Shown in pieces: positions 44,020-52,671 of a stretch of 64,000 bases of DNA. The translations under genes were made by a program, and so were the position numbers. Source of the DNA: Sporofaciens musculi (GTDB lineage Bacteria; Bacillota; Clostridia; Lachnospirales; Lachnospiraceae). Below the pieces are notes generated by a model, which saw nothing but the letters and a program-made list of their open reading frames with translations, was not told the origin of the DNA and did no database searches. Position 1 is the stretch's first letter; each line of letters opens with the position of its first letter. The stretch lies in assembly GCF_009830285.1 (NCBI RefSeq), contig NZ_WUQX01000001.1:434501-498500 (forward strand), in the 5' to 3' direction.

Positions 44020-45261
44020 ATGAAAACATCATTTTATGTAGAAAACAGAAGAACCTTCGGGAATCATATGGAGTCGGGTGAGCTGGCGGTTTTCTTAAGC
44101 GGCGAAGTATTGCGGAAATCAGCAGACGACGACTATCCCTTTTATGCAAATCGAAATTTTGTCTATCTGACAGGAATTGAGCAGAGAGACAGCGTTCTGA
44201 TGCTGTATAAGGAGGGCGAGCGTCTGGTGGAGAAGCTGTTTATCCTTGCGCCGGATGCATTTGAGGAGAGATGGAACGGGGCGCGAATCAAGCCTGATGT
44301 GGCGGCAGAAAAATCTGGAATGAAGGATATTGCATATTTCGACGAATGGCAGCCTTATCTTGCGGAAATGGTCCGAAAGAATCGTATTCGTACCATTTAT
44401 CTTGACATTGACCATAAAGAAGGGCGCAGAAACTTTAACGGGGCAGACTGGATGCAGAAGTACATAGAGACAGGATATCCCTGGATGAAGTTGAAAAATG
44501 CCCTTCCAATTTTGAAGAAAATGCGCTTGATTAAGAAGCCTTGTGAGATAGAGGCCCTTGAGCAGGCTGAGCGGATTACAAAAGCGGGCATTGTTGCCAT
44601 GATGGAACATTCAAGACCGGAAATGTACGAATATCAGTATAAGGCAGAGTATGACTATGCGTTGGCTCAGTACGGTGTTCTTGAGCCAGGATTTTCGTCA
44701 ATTATCAGCGCCGGAAAGAATAATTTTTGTATTCATTACGACAGCTACAGAGGTCAGGCAAAGGATGGGGACTTGGTGTTAAATGATGTGGGTGTGCGAT
44801 GGGATTATTTGGTGACGGATGTTTCAAGGGCATGGCCTTGCAATGGAAAATATACGGAACGGCAGAAATTGTTGTATGAGTGTGCGTATCAAACTTCACA
44901 GTATATGTTTGGCGTCCTGAAGCCAGGACTTCCCATGATGGATGTAGATCAGATGATAAAAGAATATAATTTTAGGCAGCTTCGGGAAGCAGGGGTGTGT
45001 AAAGCATTTGATGAGATTGGAACCTATATGTGGCATGGCGGCGCTCATCATATAGGTTTTGACGTGCATGATATGGTGTCGGCGCGCGATGCAATGACAG
45101 CAGCAGGGATGGTATTCTGTGTGGATGTTGGCATTTACCATGAAGAATGGGGAATTGGATTCCGTCTGGAGGATAACTGTCTGATTACGGAGGATGGCTG
45201 CAGGAATCTTTCTGAGGATATTCCAAGGACAGTTGAGGAGATTGAGGAGATTATGAGATAG
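44020..45261 (+). CDS. aminopeptidase P-like M24 metallopeptidase
   Basis: 413 residues from ATG 44020 (SD AAAGGAG). It has an N-terminal aminopeptidase P domain (NRRTFGNHMESGELAVFLSGE, YPFYANRNFVYLTGI), then a pita-bread M24 domain. The dinuclear metal ligands visible are D in LNDVGVRWDY, D in VTDVSRAWP, H in HGGAHHIGFDVHD and E in GFRLEDNCLI. The remaining ligand, usually Glu in the TVEPG motif, is Asp here (CVDVGIYH). It would remove N-terminal residues preceding proline. It lies about 105 bp after tRNA-Lys and may share its promoter. Confidence 0.9.
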   Translation: MKTSFYVENRRTFGNHMESGELAVFLSGEVLRKSADDDYPFYANRNFVYLTGIEQRDSVLMLYKEGERLVEKLFILAPDAFEERWNGARIKPDVAAEKSGMKDIAYFDEWQPYLAEMVRKNRIRTIYLDIDHKEGRRNFNGADWMQKYIETGYPWMKLKNALPILKKMRLIKKPCEIEALEQAERITKAGIVAMMEHSRPEMYEYQYKAEYDYALAQYGVLEPGFSSIISAGKNNFCIHYDSYRGQAKDGDLVLNDVGVRWDYLVTDVSRAWPCNGKYTERQKLLYECAYQTSQYMFGVLKPGLPMMDVDQMIKEYNFRQLREAGVCKAFDEIGTYMWHGGAHHIGFDVHDMVSARDAMTAAGMVFCVDVGIYHEEWGIGFRLEDNCLITEDGCRNLSEDIPRTVEEIEEIMR

Positions 45262-45283
45262 GAGTAAAGCTTAAAATCAAAAC

Positions 45284-45333
45284 AACGGATTACCAAAAAC
45301 ATCCTATAAAATGGAAGGGTAATCCGTTTTTTT
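45284..45333. terminator. bidirectional terminator
   Basis: 11-bp stem AACGGATTACC / GGTAATCCGTT with a 23-nt loop followed by a T-run on the plus strand and an A-rich left flank. It separates the convergent peptidase and MFS genes. Confidence 0.88.
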
Positions 45334-45348
45334 GTTCAAATAATCTTT

Positions 45349-46596
45349 TTATTCTGTCGTAAATATCTTAAAAATATTTCTTGCTTTTACAGCAATGACG
45401 AGTGACACAACAGCAGAAAATAAAACTGCAGCATATTCAAAGCCCTTACAAAACTCAAACAGAACTCCATATAATGCATTGCCCAGAGGCTGCGCGCACA
45501 TAGAGATGGTAAGTGCAACGGCAATCACCTTTCCGATTAAATTTTGAGGCGTTTCCTTTTGCATAAAAGACAACATCTGTACCGTAAAAATGGTTGAAAA
45601 TATCATAATGATAAAGCAACATACAGTAATAACAATGTAGTTTATGATACCGGACGAAAATAATATTAGTGCAAAAGCCACAGGAAATAAGCATACAGCA
45701 GAGGCTATAATCAGATTTCCAGCTTTTTGAATAGATAGTTTATCTGCAAATATGCCTGCACAGATTCCACCTGTAAGTCCTCCGGCCGCCAGGGCGCCCT
45801 CAGCAAAGCCATAAAGTCTGTTTGCCTGGGCTGCGCCCAAATCAAATACCTCTGTAACCAGATAGGGCAATGCGACTATGATCATTGCAGACATAAACAA
45901 ATTGATTCCGCATACGATAAGAAGTGTTTTCCCGATTACGGGCTTATCTTTGCGGATAAATCGAATACTTTCTGAAAAATCAGACTTTACTGTCCGCCAA
46001 ATACTGCCGTTGGAGAGTGGTTTTTGAAAAGGTATGTGAATAAAAATCTCCATGACTGCCGATAAGACAAAGCATACCGTACAAGTCCATAATACTGGCT
46101 TCAAACCATATGCGCTATATAAGACGCCCCCAAGCACCGGACCGATTAAAGCTGCAAAACTGCTTATGGTATTGATGATTGAATTGGCTGCCATGATATG
46201 CTCTTGTTTCACCAGAGCAGGGATGCTTGCCTGAACAGAAGGCTGGTAGGCGCCTGCAATGCCATACAGAATCATAAGTGTAACCGTTAAAAGAGCAACA
46301 ATGCCGACCTTATCCATCAGCAGGAAAAATGTCAGAATAACCGCTGCCGTAAAGAAATCCAAGATTACCATTATGTTTCTCTTATTCACCCTGTCTGCAA
46401 CGATGCCGCCTACAGGCGACAGCAGAATAGACGGAATAAAGGCACATGCCATCACTGTCCCGTATAGAGCCGAAGAACCTGTCAGATTCAGTAAGTATAG
46501 GGGTAACGCAAACCGCAGGGTTGCATTGCCAAACAGTGAGATAATCTGACCAATGACAACCAGGGTAAAATCCTTTGAAAATAATTTTTGATTCAT
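45349..46596 (-). CDS. MFS efflux transporter
   Basis: About 415 residues from ATG 46596 (SD GGAGG, 7 nt). Twelve predicted membrane helices. The MFS motif A-like loop GGIVADRVNKRNIMVILDF lies between helices 2 and 3. The layout matches the macrolide-efflux/enterobactin-exporter-like MFS_3 group. It lies just downstream of a TetR gene, with an operator-like repeat in the 83-bp gap, so it is probably induced by the compound it exports. The substrate is unknown. Confidence 0.88.
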   Translation of the reverse strand: MNQKLFSKDFTLVVIGQIISLFGNATLRFALPLYLLNLTGSSALYGTVMACAFIPSILLSPVGGIVADRVNKRNIMVILDFFTAAVILTFFLLMDKVGIVALLTVTLMILYGIAGAYQPSVQASIPALVKQEHIMAANSIINTISSFAALIGPVLGGVLYSAYGLKPVLWTCTVCFVLSAVMEIFIHIPFQKPLSNGSIWRTVKSDFSESIRFIRKDKPVIGKTLLIVCGINLFMSAMIIVALPYLVTEVFDLGAAQANRLYGFAEGALAAGGLTGGICAGIFADKLSIQKAGNLIIASAVCLFPVAFALILFSSGIINYIVITVCCFIIMIFSTIFTVQMLSFMQKETPQNLIGKVIAVALTISMCAQPLGNALYGVLFEFCKGFEYAAVLFSAVVSLVIAVKARNIFKIFTTE

Positions 46597-46633
46597 GTTC
46601 CAAACCTCCATATTCATAATATATATCAGAACA

Positions 46634-46650
46634 ATACCGAACGACGGTAT
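46634..46650 (-). promoter_or_regulatory. TetR operator-like inverted repeat before the MFS gene
   Basis: ATACCG, 5 nt, CGGTAT, followed by GTATC. It resembles the ACATACCGATAGTATGT sequence upstream of the TetR gene, suggesting the same regulator binds both. Confidence 0.6.
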
Positions 46651-46679
46651 GTATCTGCTTTAAAAAATTTCTGCCCATT

Positions 46680-47357
46680 TTACAGAGCAGAATGGTAACG
46701 GACTTTATTGTTTTTTTGATAGATAGACGCTAACTCCTCCACTCTTTCTGCCATTTCTTCATCCACAATATCCAGACCCAAGCCCTTAAGCATCTGACCA
46801 AACACCATAAATTTACGATAAGACTCTTGGGCAGAGCAGTTAAATATCATGGGATTTGTCCATATATTTGCAACAAGGATAATAAGCTCAGCCAGCTCCT
46901 TTGGATAATCCGTTTCGATAGAGCCATCGGAGATGCCCTGCCTTATAATGGGCAAAATATAGTTGGGGGCAGCGTTTTCTACGGTTTCCTGCAAAAAACT
47001 GGAAAGAAGCTTGGGGTTATTGCGAAAATCCAAAGCCATCGTAAAGAGCTGGTTCTGTACGGGTCTCTTAAGAGCTTCTTTAAAAATAGCTTTCAGCTTC
47101 TCTTTGCCGTTAAGGTCAGTGCGGTTGCGGATCGCTGCCAGCAGGCGATTAGATTCAGCGGTTATCCTTTCTGTAACAGCGACTAAAATATCGTCTTTTG
47201 ATTTAAAATGATGATAGATTGCACCTTTGCTAAGTCCTCCCAGATTATTAATGATTTCCTGGATTGAAGTATGTTCATACCCTTTCTCCATAAAAAGGTG
47301 GGAAGCAACATCCAGTATTAAATTAACAGTTTCCTGTGGATGCTTATTTCTGGCCAT
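46680..47357 (-). CDS. TetR-family transcriptional regulator
   Basis: About 225 residues from ATG 47357 (SD GGAGG). The N-terminal HTH is clear (TSIQEIINNLGGLSKGAIYHHF, then KSKDDILVAV). The helical C-terminal ligand domain is variable. It is in the same orientation as and upstream of the MFS transporter and is probably its repressor and autorepressor. Inverted repeats are present upstream of both genes. Confidence 0.92.
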   Translation of the reverse strand: MARNKHPQETVNLILDVASHLFMEKGYEHTSIQEIINNLGGLSKGAIYHHFKSKDDILVAVTERITAESNRLLAAIRNRTDLNGKEKLKAIFKEALKRPVQNQLFTMALDFRNNPKLLSSFLQETVENAAPNYILPIIRQGISDGSIETDYPKELAELIILVANIWTNPMIFNCSAQESYRKFMVFGQMLKGLGLDIVDEEMAERVEELASIYQKNNKVRYHSAL

Positions 47358-47381
47358 GTCTCTTTGCCTCCTTAACATACC

Positions 47382-47411
47382 GATAGTATGTAATGATATT
47401 AACATACTATC
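47382..47411 (-). promoter_or_regulatory. TetR operator-like palindrome upstream of the tetR gene
   Basis: GATAGTATGT, 10-nt spacer, ACATACTATC: a perfect 10-bp inverted repeat 25 bp before the tetR start. It overlaps a second palindrome, ACATAC-5-GTATGT, at 47375-47391. It is probably an autoregulatory operator. Confidence 0.7.
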
Positions 47412-47665
47412 TATTGGTTGGTTTGTCAAGAATAATTTTAATAGATTACTCCATAGTTTCTGCTGTGTTATTAATATTAAGATAAAAGATGGATATGCCG
47501 AAATATAATATATATTATATTTTTAAAGAATTATAGAATGTTGTTGCTGATTAAGAAGACATAAAGAGAAACGAGAACCTAAAGCTAAAAAGTTACTTTG
47601 GAAAATAATAATATATTCAATTTTTAAAATTATGTTTTAAGATTATATTAGAGAAGGGGTATAAT

Positions 47666-49540
47666 ATGAGGATTCAGCATAATATTACATCTTTAAATGT
47701 ATATAGAAATTTGTGCGGCAATAATTCTTCCATTGCGAAGAATTTAGAAAAATTAAGTTCAGGGTATAAGATTAACCGCGCCGGAGATGATGCGGCAGGA
47801 TTGGCTGTGTCTGAAAAGATGAGGGCACAGATTACGAGTTTGAATCAAGCCGTTCAGAATGCCGAGGACGGTATATCGCTGGTGCAGACAGTGGAAGGCG
47901 CTATGACAGAGGTGCATACCATGCTTAACCGTATGATGGAGCTTTCAGTGCAGTCTGCCAGCGGAACGTATACAGACGAAGAACGCTCCATGATGGACGC
48001 AGAGGTACAGCAGATCAAAACCGAGATATCCCGAATCGGAAAAACAACGACATTTAATAGTATTCGGCTTTTCCCTGGAGAGGGAGACGGTTCAAAGGAG
48101 GGGATAGCTACATATGGTATTACTCTGGATTTGCAGAACCGAACTTGTGAAGTTGACTATATAAATATGCCTAACAATGCTTCAGGTGTTGGGGGAAGCA
48201 GGGCTGCCAGCGGTCATGAAGCGCTGGCCGAGAAGATTGCAACAGAATTTTTCCCCAATGCGATTTCTCAGATTTTTGATGCGTTTCCGGCCTTAAAAAA
48301 TGAAGTGGGAAGCGAAAAGATTGGAATGGAGCTTCATGTAAGGAATATTGACGGCAAAAATGGCATGCTGGCTTATGCACAATTTTCTTTTTATAAAGAC
48401 GGCAGGCCCTTTGGAATGCAAATCAGAGTAGACGCCGCAGATTTTTCTGATGCCTCCATAGAAGCGGGAAGTCCGGATGCGGAAAAGTTGGAGTCTACAA
48501 TCGCCCACGAATTAATGCATTCTGTAATGCAGTATACCATGACGGACGGTATGAGCGGACGAAACGGTGCGCAAAAATTTCCTGAATGGTTTACAGAAGG
48601 AACTGCACAGCTTGCAGGAGGCGGGTTCCCCACAAATTGGAACTCCGAATTGGAGCAGATTGCGAAGCAGATTACCAGCAGCACCGATGGGTCACAGGAT
48701 GGGGCAGTAGGGAATTATCTAAAAAAGTATTCTGTGGCAGGAAGACCTTACGGTCACGGCTATCTTGCCAGCGCCTATATCGGTTATCTTGCAAATGGAG
48801 GCGGAGCGGTTACCGGACCGGGTATTGCGGCAGGTATGGATAAAATATTTGATGAAATTATCAATAACAAGGCTAGTCTGTATGATGCAATATCCAAGCA
48901 TACAGGTGGGAAAATCAAGAGTATGGCTGATGTGGAGCAGTTATTCCGCCAGGCGGATCCAGGTTTGACCACATTTGTAAGACAACTGGCCTTTGAGTCT
49001 AAAGGCGGAGCGGGCTCTGTTATAACAGCCGGACTGAATGTTGGGGGGAATTCCATCATTGGGGACAGTGTAAAGACAGACCAGGCTTTCCATGTGGTAG
49101 ATAAAGCGACTATTCCGCCAGGGGAGATGGTAAGTGTCACAGGAATACAGTTAATGGTTGGGTCAGACAGTAACAAAGATAATTTGATTAATGTTGAGCT
49201 TTTTGCAATGAATCCGGATGCGCTGGGAATTGCGGTTACAAACGTATTGGGGCAGGAGGATGCCCGTGCTGCTATTCAGGAAATAAATGATGGAATTGAT
49301 AAGGTTAGTTCTCTGCGCGGTTACTACGGGGCTTTGCAGAATCGTTTGGAGCATACGGTTTCCAATCTCGGAAATGTGGTGGAAAATCTGTCGGCGTCAG
49401 AGTCCAGAATTCGTGACACAGATATGGCAATGGCAATGATGGAATATGTCCGTAACCAGATTCTGGTTCAGAGCAGTCAGGCGATGCTTTCCCAGGCTAA
49501 TCAACAGCCCAATTCAGTTCTGCAATTATTGAGCGCATAA
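47666..49540 (+). CDS. flagellinolysin: flagellin with inserted zinc metallopeptidase
   Basis: 624 residues. Flagellin D0/D1 termini are intact (MRIQHNITSLNVYRN, NLEKLSSGYKINRAGDDAAGLAVSEKMRAQI; end NRLEHTVSNLGNVVENLSASESRIRDTDMA). The central insertion (about 170-490) contains HELMH at residues 281-285 and PEWFTEGTAQLAGGG, with the third zinc ligand probably E311, a gluzincin arrangement. This matches the published flagellinolysin family, in which proteolytic flagellins build enzymatically active filaments. Good SD (AGAAGGGG). It stands apart from any other flagellar gene and is followed by a CpXC protein gene. A region of about 300 bp upstream holds only AT-rich sequence and the TetR operator. 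Confidence 0.93.
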   Translation: MRIQHNITSLNVYRNLCGNNSSIAKNLEKLSSGYKINRAGDDAAGLAVSEKMRAQITSLNQAVQNAEDGISLVQTVEGAMTEVHTMLNRMMELSVQSASGTYTDEERSMMDAEVQQIKTEISRIGKTTTFNSIRLFPGEGDGSKEGIATYGITLDLQNRTCEVDYINMPNNASGVGGSRAASGHEALAEKIATEFFPNAISQIFDAFPALKNEVGSEKIGMELHVRNIDGKNGMLAYAQFSFYKDGRPFGMQIRVDAADFSDASIEAGSPDAEKLESTIAHELMHSVMQYTMTDGMSGRNGAQKFPEWFTEGTAQLAGGGFPTNWNSELEQIAKQITSSTDGSQDGAVGNYLKKYSVAGRPYGHGYLASAYIGYLANGGGAVTGPGIAAGMDKIFDEIINNKASLYDAISKHTGGKIKSMADVEQLFRQADPGLTTFVRQLAFESKGGAGSVITAGLNVGGNSIIGDSVKTDQAFHVVDKATIPPGEMVSVTGIQLMVGSDSNKDNLINVELFAMNPDALGIAVTNVLGQEDARAAIQEINDGIDKVSSLRGYYGALQNRLEHTVSNLGNVVENLSASESRIRDTDMAMAMMEYVRNQILVQSSQAMLSQANQQPNSVLQLLSA

Positions 49541-49588
49541 CAACTTTGTGAAAAATAGAAAGGCGTTTGTTAGAAAGAGAGGGATAAT

Positions 49589-49966
49589 ATGGGAAGGAGT
49601 AGCGAATTTGCATGTCCATCCTGCAGCGCGTCGTGGCAGCTTTTCCTTGGACATGGTATGGGACACGCCACATTAGAAAATGTATTGGATGAATTTCCCG
49701 CAGATATTCAACAGAAAATTTTAGCAGACACGAAGGATGAGAAGATACCTTCTTTTGAGTTTAATTTTTGTCCGGCAGTCTGTCGGCAATGTAAGAAGGT
49801 AATAGCTGTTCCGGTCATTTATTTACATCATAGTGAGCAGACTTACTTCGCCCCTTGTCCTGATTGTGGGAGCACAGTGGATATTTTTAAGGAGGATGAA
49901 GATACCCGATGCCCGTTCTGCGGGGAGGGCCTTTTATCATTGAATGATATTGGAAGTTGGGATTAG
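49589..49966 (+). CDS. CpXC-domain zinc-ribbon protein
   Basis: 125 residues with four Cys pairs: FACPSC, FCPAVCRQC, FAPCPDC and RCPFC. The N-terminal CPSC and the later CxxC match the CpXC protein family of unknown function. It lies 48 bp after the flagellinolysin stop in the same direction with a good SD, and the shared terminator follows, so the two are probably co-transcribed. It is cytoplasmic and probably binds zinc. Confidence 0.85.
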   Translation: MGRSSEFACPSCSASWQLFLGHGMGHATLENVLDEFPADIQQKILADTKDEKIPSFEFNFCPAVCRQCKKVIAVPVIYLHHSEQTYFAPCPDCGSTVDIFKEDEDTRCPFCGEGLLSLNDIGSWD

Positions 49967-49984
49967 ATCAATAAGATCAATATA

Positions 49985-50046
49985 AGCCAGCCGGCAATAT
50001 GAGAAGGAGGTATATAAGCTTCTCATATTGTTGGCTGGCTTTTTGT
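49985..50046. terminator. long bidirectional terminator
   Basis: 22-bp stem with two G-T pairs (arm starts AGCCAGCCGGCAATATG), a 12-nt loop, then TTTTTG. It ends the flagellinolysin-CpXC unit and lies just 3' of the convergent SpoIID/LysM gene. Confidence 0.9.
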
Positions 50047-50048
50047 GT

Positions 50049-51881
50049 CTAATTCCCATAAGGAAGCTTAAGCACCTGACCTACATTAATCAAATCGCCC
50101 GTCAGCCCGTTTAGCCTCATAATCTCCTCAACCGTAGTTCCAAACCTGCGGGAAATAAGCCACAGGCTATCCCCTGGCTGGACGGTATACTCCCGATAGC
50201 CGCCGGTCTGAGAAGATGGAATTTTAAGCACCTGACCGATATAGAGAATATCCCCTGTCAATCCATTCAGCCGTTTGATTGCATCAACCGTAGTGCCATA
50301 TCTTCTGGAGATAAGCCAGAGTGTATCTCCTGGCTGAACAGTATACTGAAAAGTATCCGTCTCATCTGGTTTCTGTGAAGGAACATTCTGAGTAATTCCC
50401 TGATAAGTATTATACAGCGCTTTCCATGTAAGGGGGCCTACAATGCCATCGGCGTTTAGCTTCATAGCCCGCTGGAAGGCAACAACCGACTGCCGCGTAC
50501 CGCTGCCGAAGATGCCATCCTGTGAAAGCCCTGGAACTTCTGGATAATACTCAGAAATGATATCCAGAAGGTACTGCAAGGTAATAACGTCCGGACCAGA
50601 GGAGCCTTGTCTAAGAATGCTATTTGGAGGTACGGTTCCGATTCCAAGAGCCCCGCCTTCGCTGTCCAGCTCTGCAAGTCTGGTGACTGCCGTATATAGG
50701 CTGGAAATCTTATACCAGGTGGATTTTCCGACGATTCCGTCTGGTGTAAGGTTGAAGACATTCTGGAATTTTGTTACTGCTGCCCTGGTGCTGTCTTGAA
50801 ATACTCCTGCCTCATCTGTAATGGCAGGTATTGCAGGGTAATTTCTTCGGATGCGGTTCAGATAAGTCTGGATTGTCTGGACGTCAAGTCCTGTGCTGCC
50901 GACCCTGAGAGCTGTTCCAGGGTAGGAGGACAAGATTCCTGTGACGATTTCTGTCTCTGCAATTTCTATATCACTTGGATAGTAAGAACGAAGAATCTGT
51001 ATGGGAGTCAGCCCTTGGTTTGCCAGAGTCACGGTTCCCCACTGGGATAAGCCCTGGCAGGTGGCTGTGGTTCCATTGCAGAAGGAGGTGAAATAAGGAG
51101 CGTTATGTCCCCTCCTGCGTACATATTCGTTGAAAATTTTATCTACGATTCTGCTGATGGAGTCATAGATTGGGCGTCCCTGCACAAAATACTGGTCGTA
51201 GGCAGTACTGTTGGTAATGTCGAAGTTCAGTCCCCGACTTCTGTACCATTCCGTGTAGACTCTGTTTAAAGCGAACGTAATAATAGCGTAAATATTTGCG
51301 GTCAGGGATGCTTCGGGCCAAGTGGGATATATTTCGCTGCTTGCAACATTTTTCACATATTCGGGAAAGGATACCCGAACATTCTGTGCATTAGAGCTGG
51401 GCGTACCAAGATGGACTGTAATTGGATTCGGGATTACGACTTGCCGCAGGATGCGGGGTTCAACATACGTCCCCTCCTGTTCGCTGGTATCCCTCATGGC
51501 GACTGCAGGTTTTCCGACAAAGATTTCTCTTGTGACAGGCTCCCTCTGTGTCTGCTGCATTGGAGTGAGGGCGGCAGGCAGGACGGCAGTTTCTCCGTCA
51601 AAGATGGGAATGTCTGTGACGAACAGGGAATCAAAGCCGGTTTTTTGTGCAAATACCGAGTAGCTTGTAAAGGGCAGTCCATTAAAGTAAGGAGTCTGTG
51701 AAAAACTTTTATCGGCAGTTTCCAGAGAAATGACGGGAGTTTCCCCGTTTTCATCGGTTGTCAGTACGTAGAGCGTGTTGGAATCCATATCCGTGATTCG
51801 GACCTGTACGCCGCTTAAAGGTACGGCGTCGTGGGCTGTTCGGGCCTGTATAAGTAAGTAACCGATCGCCATAGGCTTCAT
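50049..51881 (-). CDS. SpoIID-like, peptidoglycan-binding and LysM multidomain protein
   Basis: 610 residues. Residues about 1-90 are a beta-sandwich-like start (GYLLIQARTAHDAVPLSGVQV). Residues about 160-300 resemble a SpoIID/amidase-enhancer domain (EYVKNVASSEIYPTWPEASLTA, CQGLSQWG). Two peptidoglycan-binding_1 repeats follow (LRVGSTGLDVQTIQTYLN and LRQGSSGPDVITLQYLL, each ending DGIVGxxTW). Two LysM repeats end the protein (YTVQPGDTLWLISRRYGT and YTVQPGDSLWLISRRFGT). There is no obvious signal peptide. A role in spore cortex or coat or cell-wall binding is likely but inferred. Confidence 0.85.
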   Translation of the reverse strand: MKPMAIGYLLIQARTAHDAVPLSGVQVRITDMDSNTLYVLTTDENGETPVISLETADKSFSQTPYFNGLPFTSYSVFAQKTGFDSLFVTDIPIFDGETAVLPAALTPMQQTQREPVTREIFVGKPAVAMRDTSEQEGTYVEPRILRQVVIPNPITVHLGTPSSNAQNVRVSFPEYVKNVASSEIYPTWPEASLTANIYAIITFALNRVYTEWYRSRGLNFDITNSTAYDQYFVQGRPIYDSISRIVDKIFNEYVRRRGHNAPYFTSFCNGTTATCQGLSQWGTVTLANQGLTPIQILRSYYPSDIEIAETEIVTGILSSYPGTALRVGSTGLDVQTIQTYLNRIRRNYPAIPAITDEAGVFQDSTRAAVTKFQNVFNLTPDGIVGKSTWYKISSLYTAVTRLAELDSEGGALGIGTVPPNSILRQGSSGPDVITLQYLLDIISEYYPEVPGLSQDGIFGSGTRQSVVAFQRAMKLNADGIVGPLTWKALYNTYQGITQNVPSQKPDETDTFQYTVQPGDTLWLISRRYGTTVDAIKRLNGLTGDILYIGQVLKIPSSQTGGYREYTVQPGDSLWLISRRFGTTVEEIMRLNGLTGDLINVGQVLKLPYGN

Positions 51882-51958
51882 ATTCTCCTTTTTATATGTT
51901 CTTATATCCTATAGATATGAAAGAGAGCTGGAATTGTTGAGAAACTCTATGAAAATAA

Positions 51959-51986
51959 TTGACAAAATGTTTAATAAGAGTATAAT
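51959..51986 (+). promoter_or_regulatory. sigma-A promoter of the puuR-like/pot operon
   Basis: TTGACA, 16-nt spacer, TATAAT, ending 77 bp before the regulator's ATG. Confidence 0.85.
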
Positions 51987-52063
51987 TAACTCAGCATGTA
52001 AGTTTAGTAAAAAAGTATTTTAAGTTTAGCTACATTGTCAGGAGAAGAACAGAGGTATATTTT

Positions 52064-52621
52064 ATGGAGTTGGAATATGTGAATGAACACATTGGGAATA
52101 AGATTAAGGATTTGAGGAATCGGAATGGATTGACGCAGCAGGAGCTTGCAGACAGGACAGAACTGACCAAGGGATTTATTTCCCAACTGGAGAGGGGGCA
52201 GGTATCTCCTTCCATTGTAACACTTCTTGATCTGATCGAGTGTCTGGGAACCACTGCCTCTGAGTTTTTTAAGGAGACGGAAGAGGAACACGTGGTATTT
52301 TCGGAAGAAGGCTTCTTTGAGAAGGTGGATGAGGCAGGGAACAGTATTCAGTGGATTGTTCCTACTGCACAGAAATATCAGATGGAGCCTTTGCTGGTAG
52401 TGGTTCAGCCTCATCAAAGCTTGGAGGAGGATAAACCCCATGACGGCGAGGAGTTTGGTTATCTCATATCGGGAAGGCTTAAGTTGTATCTGGGGGAAGA
52501 AGTCTACTCGGTGAAGGCAGGGGAGAGCTTCTACTATCCGGCGAAGCGTAAACATCACATCGAAAATCCGGACATCATACCGGCAAAATTTATTTGGGTC
52601 AGCACACCGCCTACATTTTGA
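52064..52621 (+). CDS. XRE-cupin transcriptional regulator (PuuR-like)
   Basis: 185 residues. N-terminal XRE HTH (IKDLRNRNGLTQQELADRTELTKGFISQLERG), C-terminal cupin (HDGEEFGYLISGRLKLYLGEE, GESFYYPAKRKHHIEN). This architecture is common for regulators placed in front of polyamine transport genes in Firmicutes. It leads the potABCD operon and is followed by potA, so it probably controls it in response to polyamines. Confidence 0.9.
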   Translation: MELEYVNEHIGNKIKDLRNRNGLTQQELADRTELTKGFISQLERGQVSPSIVTLLDLIECLGTTASEFFKETEEEHVVFSEEGFFEKVDEAGNSIQWIVPTAQKYQMEPLLVVVQPHQSLEEDKPHDGEEFGYLISGRLKLYLGEEVYSVKAGESFYYPAKRKHHIENPDIIPAKFIWVSTPPTF

Positions 52622-52671
52622 CGTGGGTGCAAAAAGAGAAGTTATTATATTATGAAAGTTGGGGGATGAAG

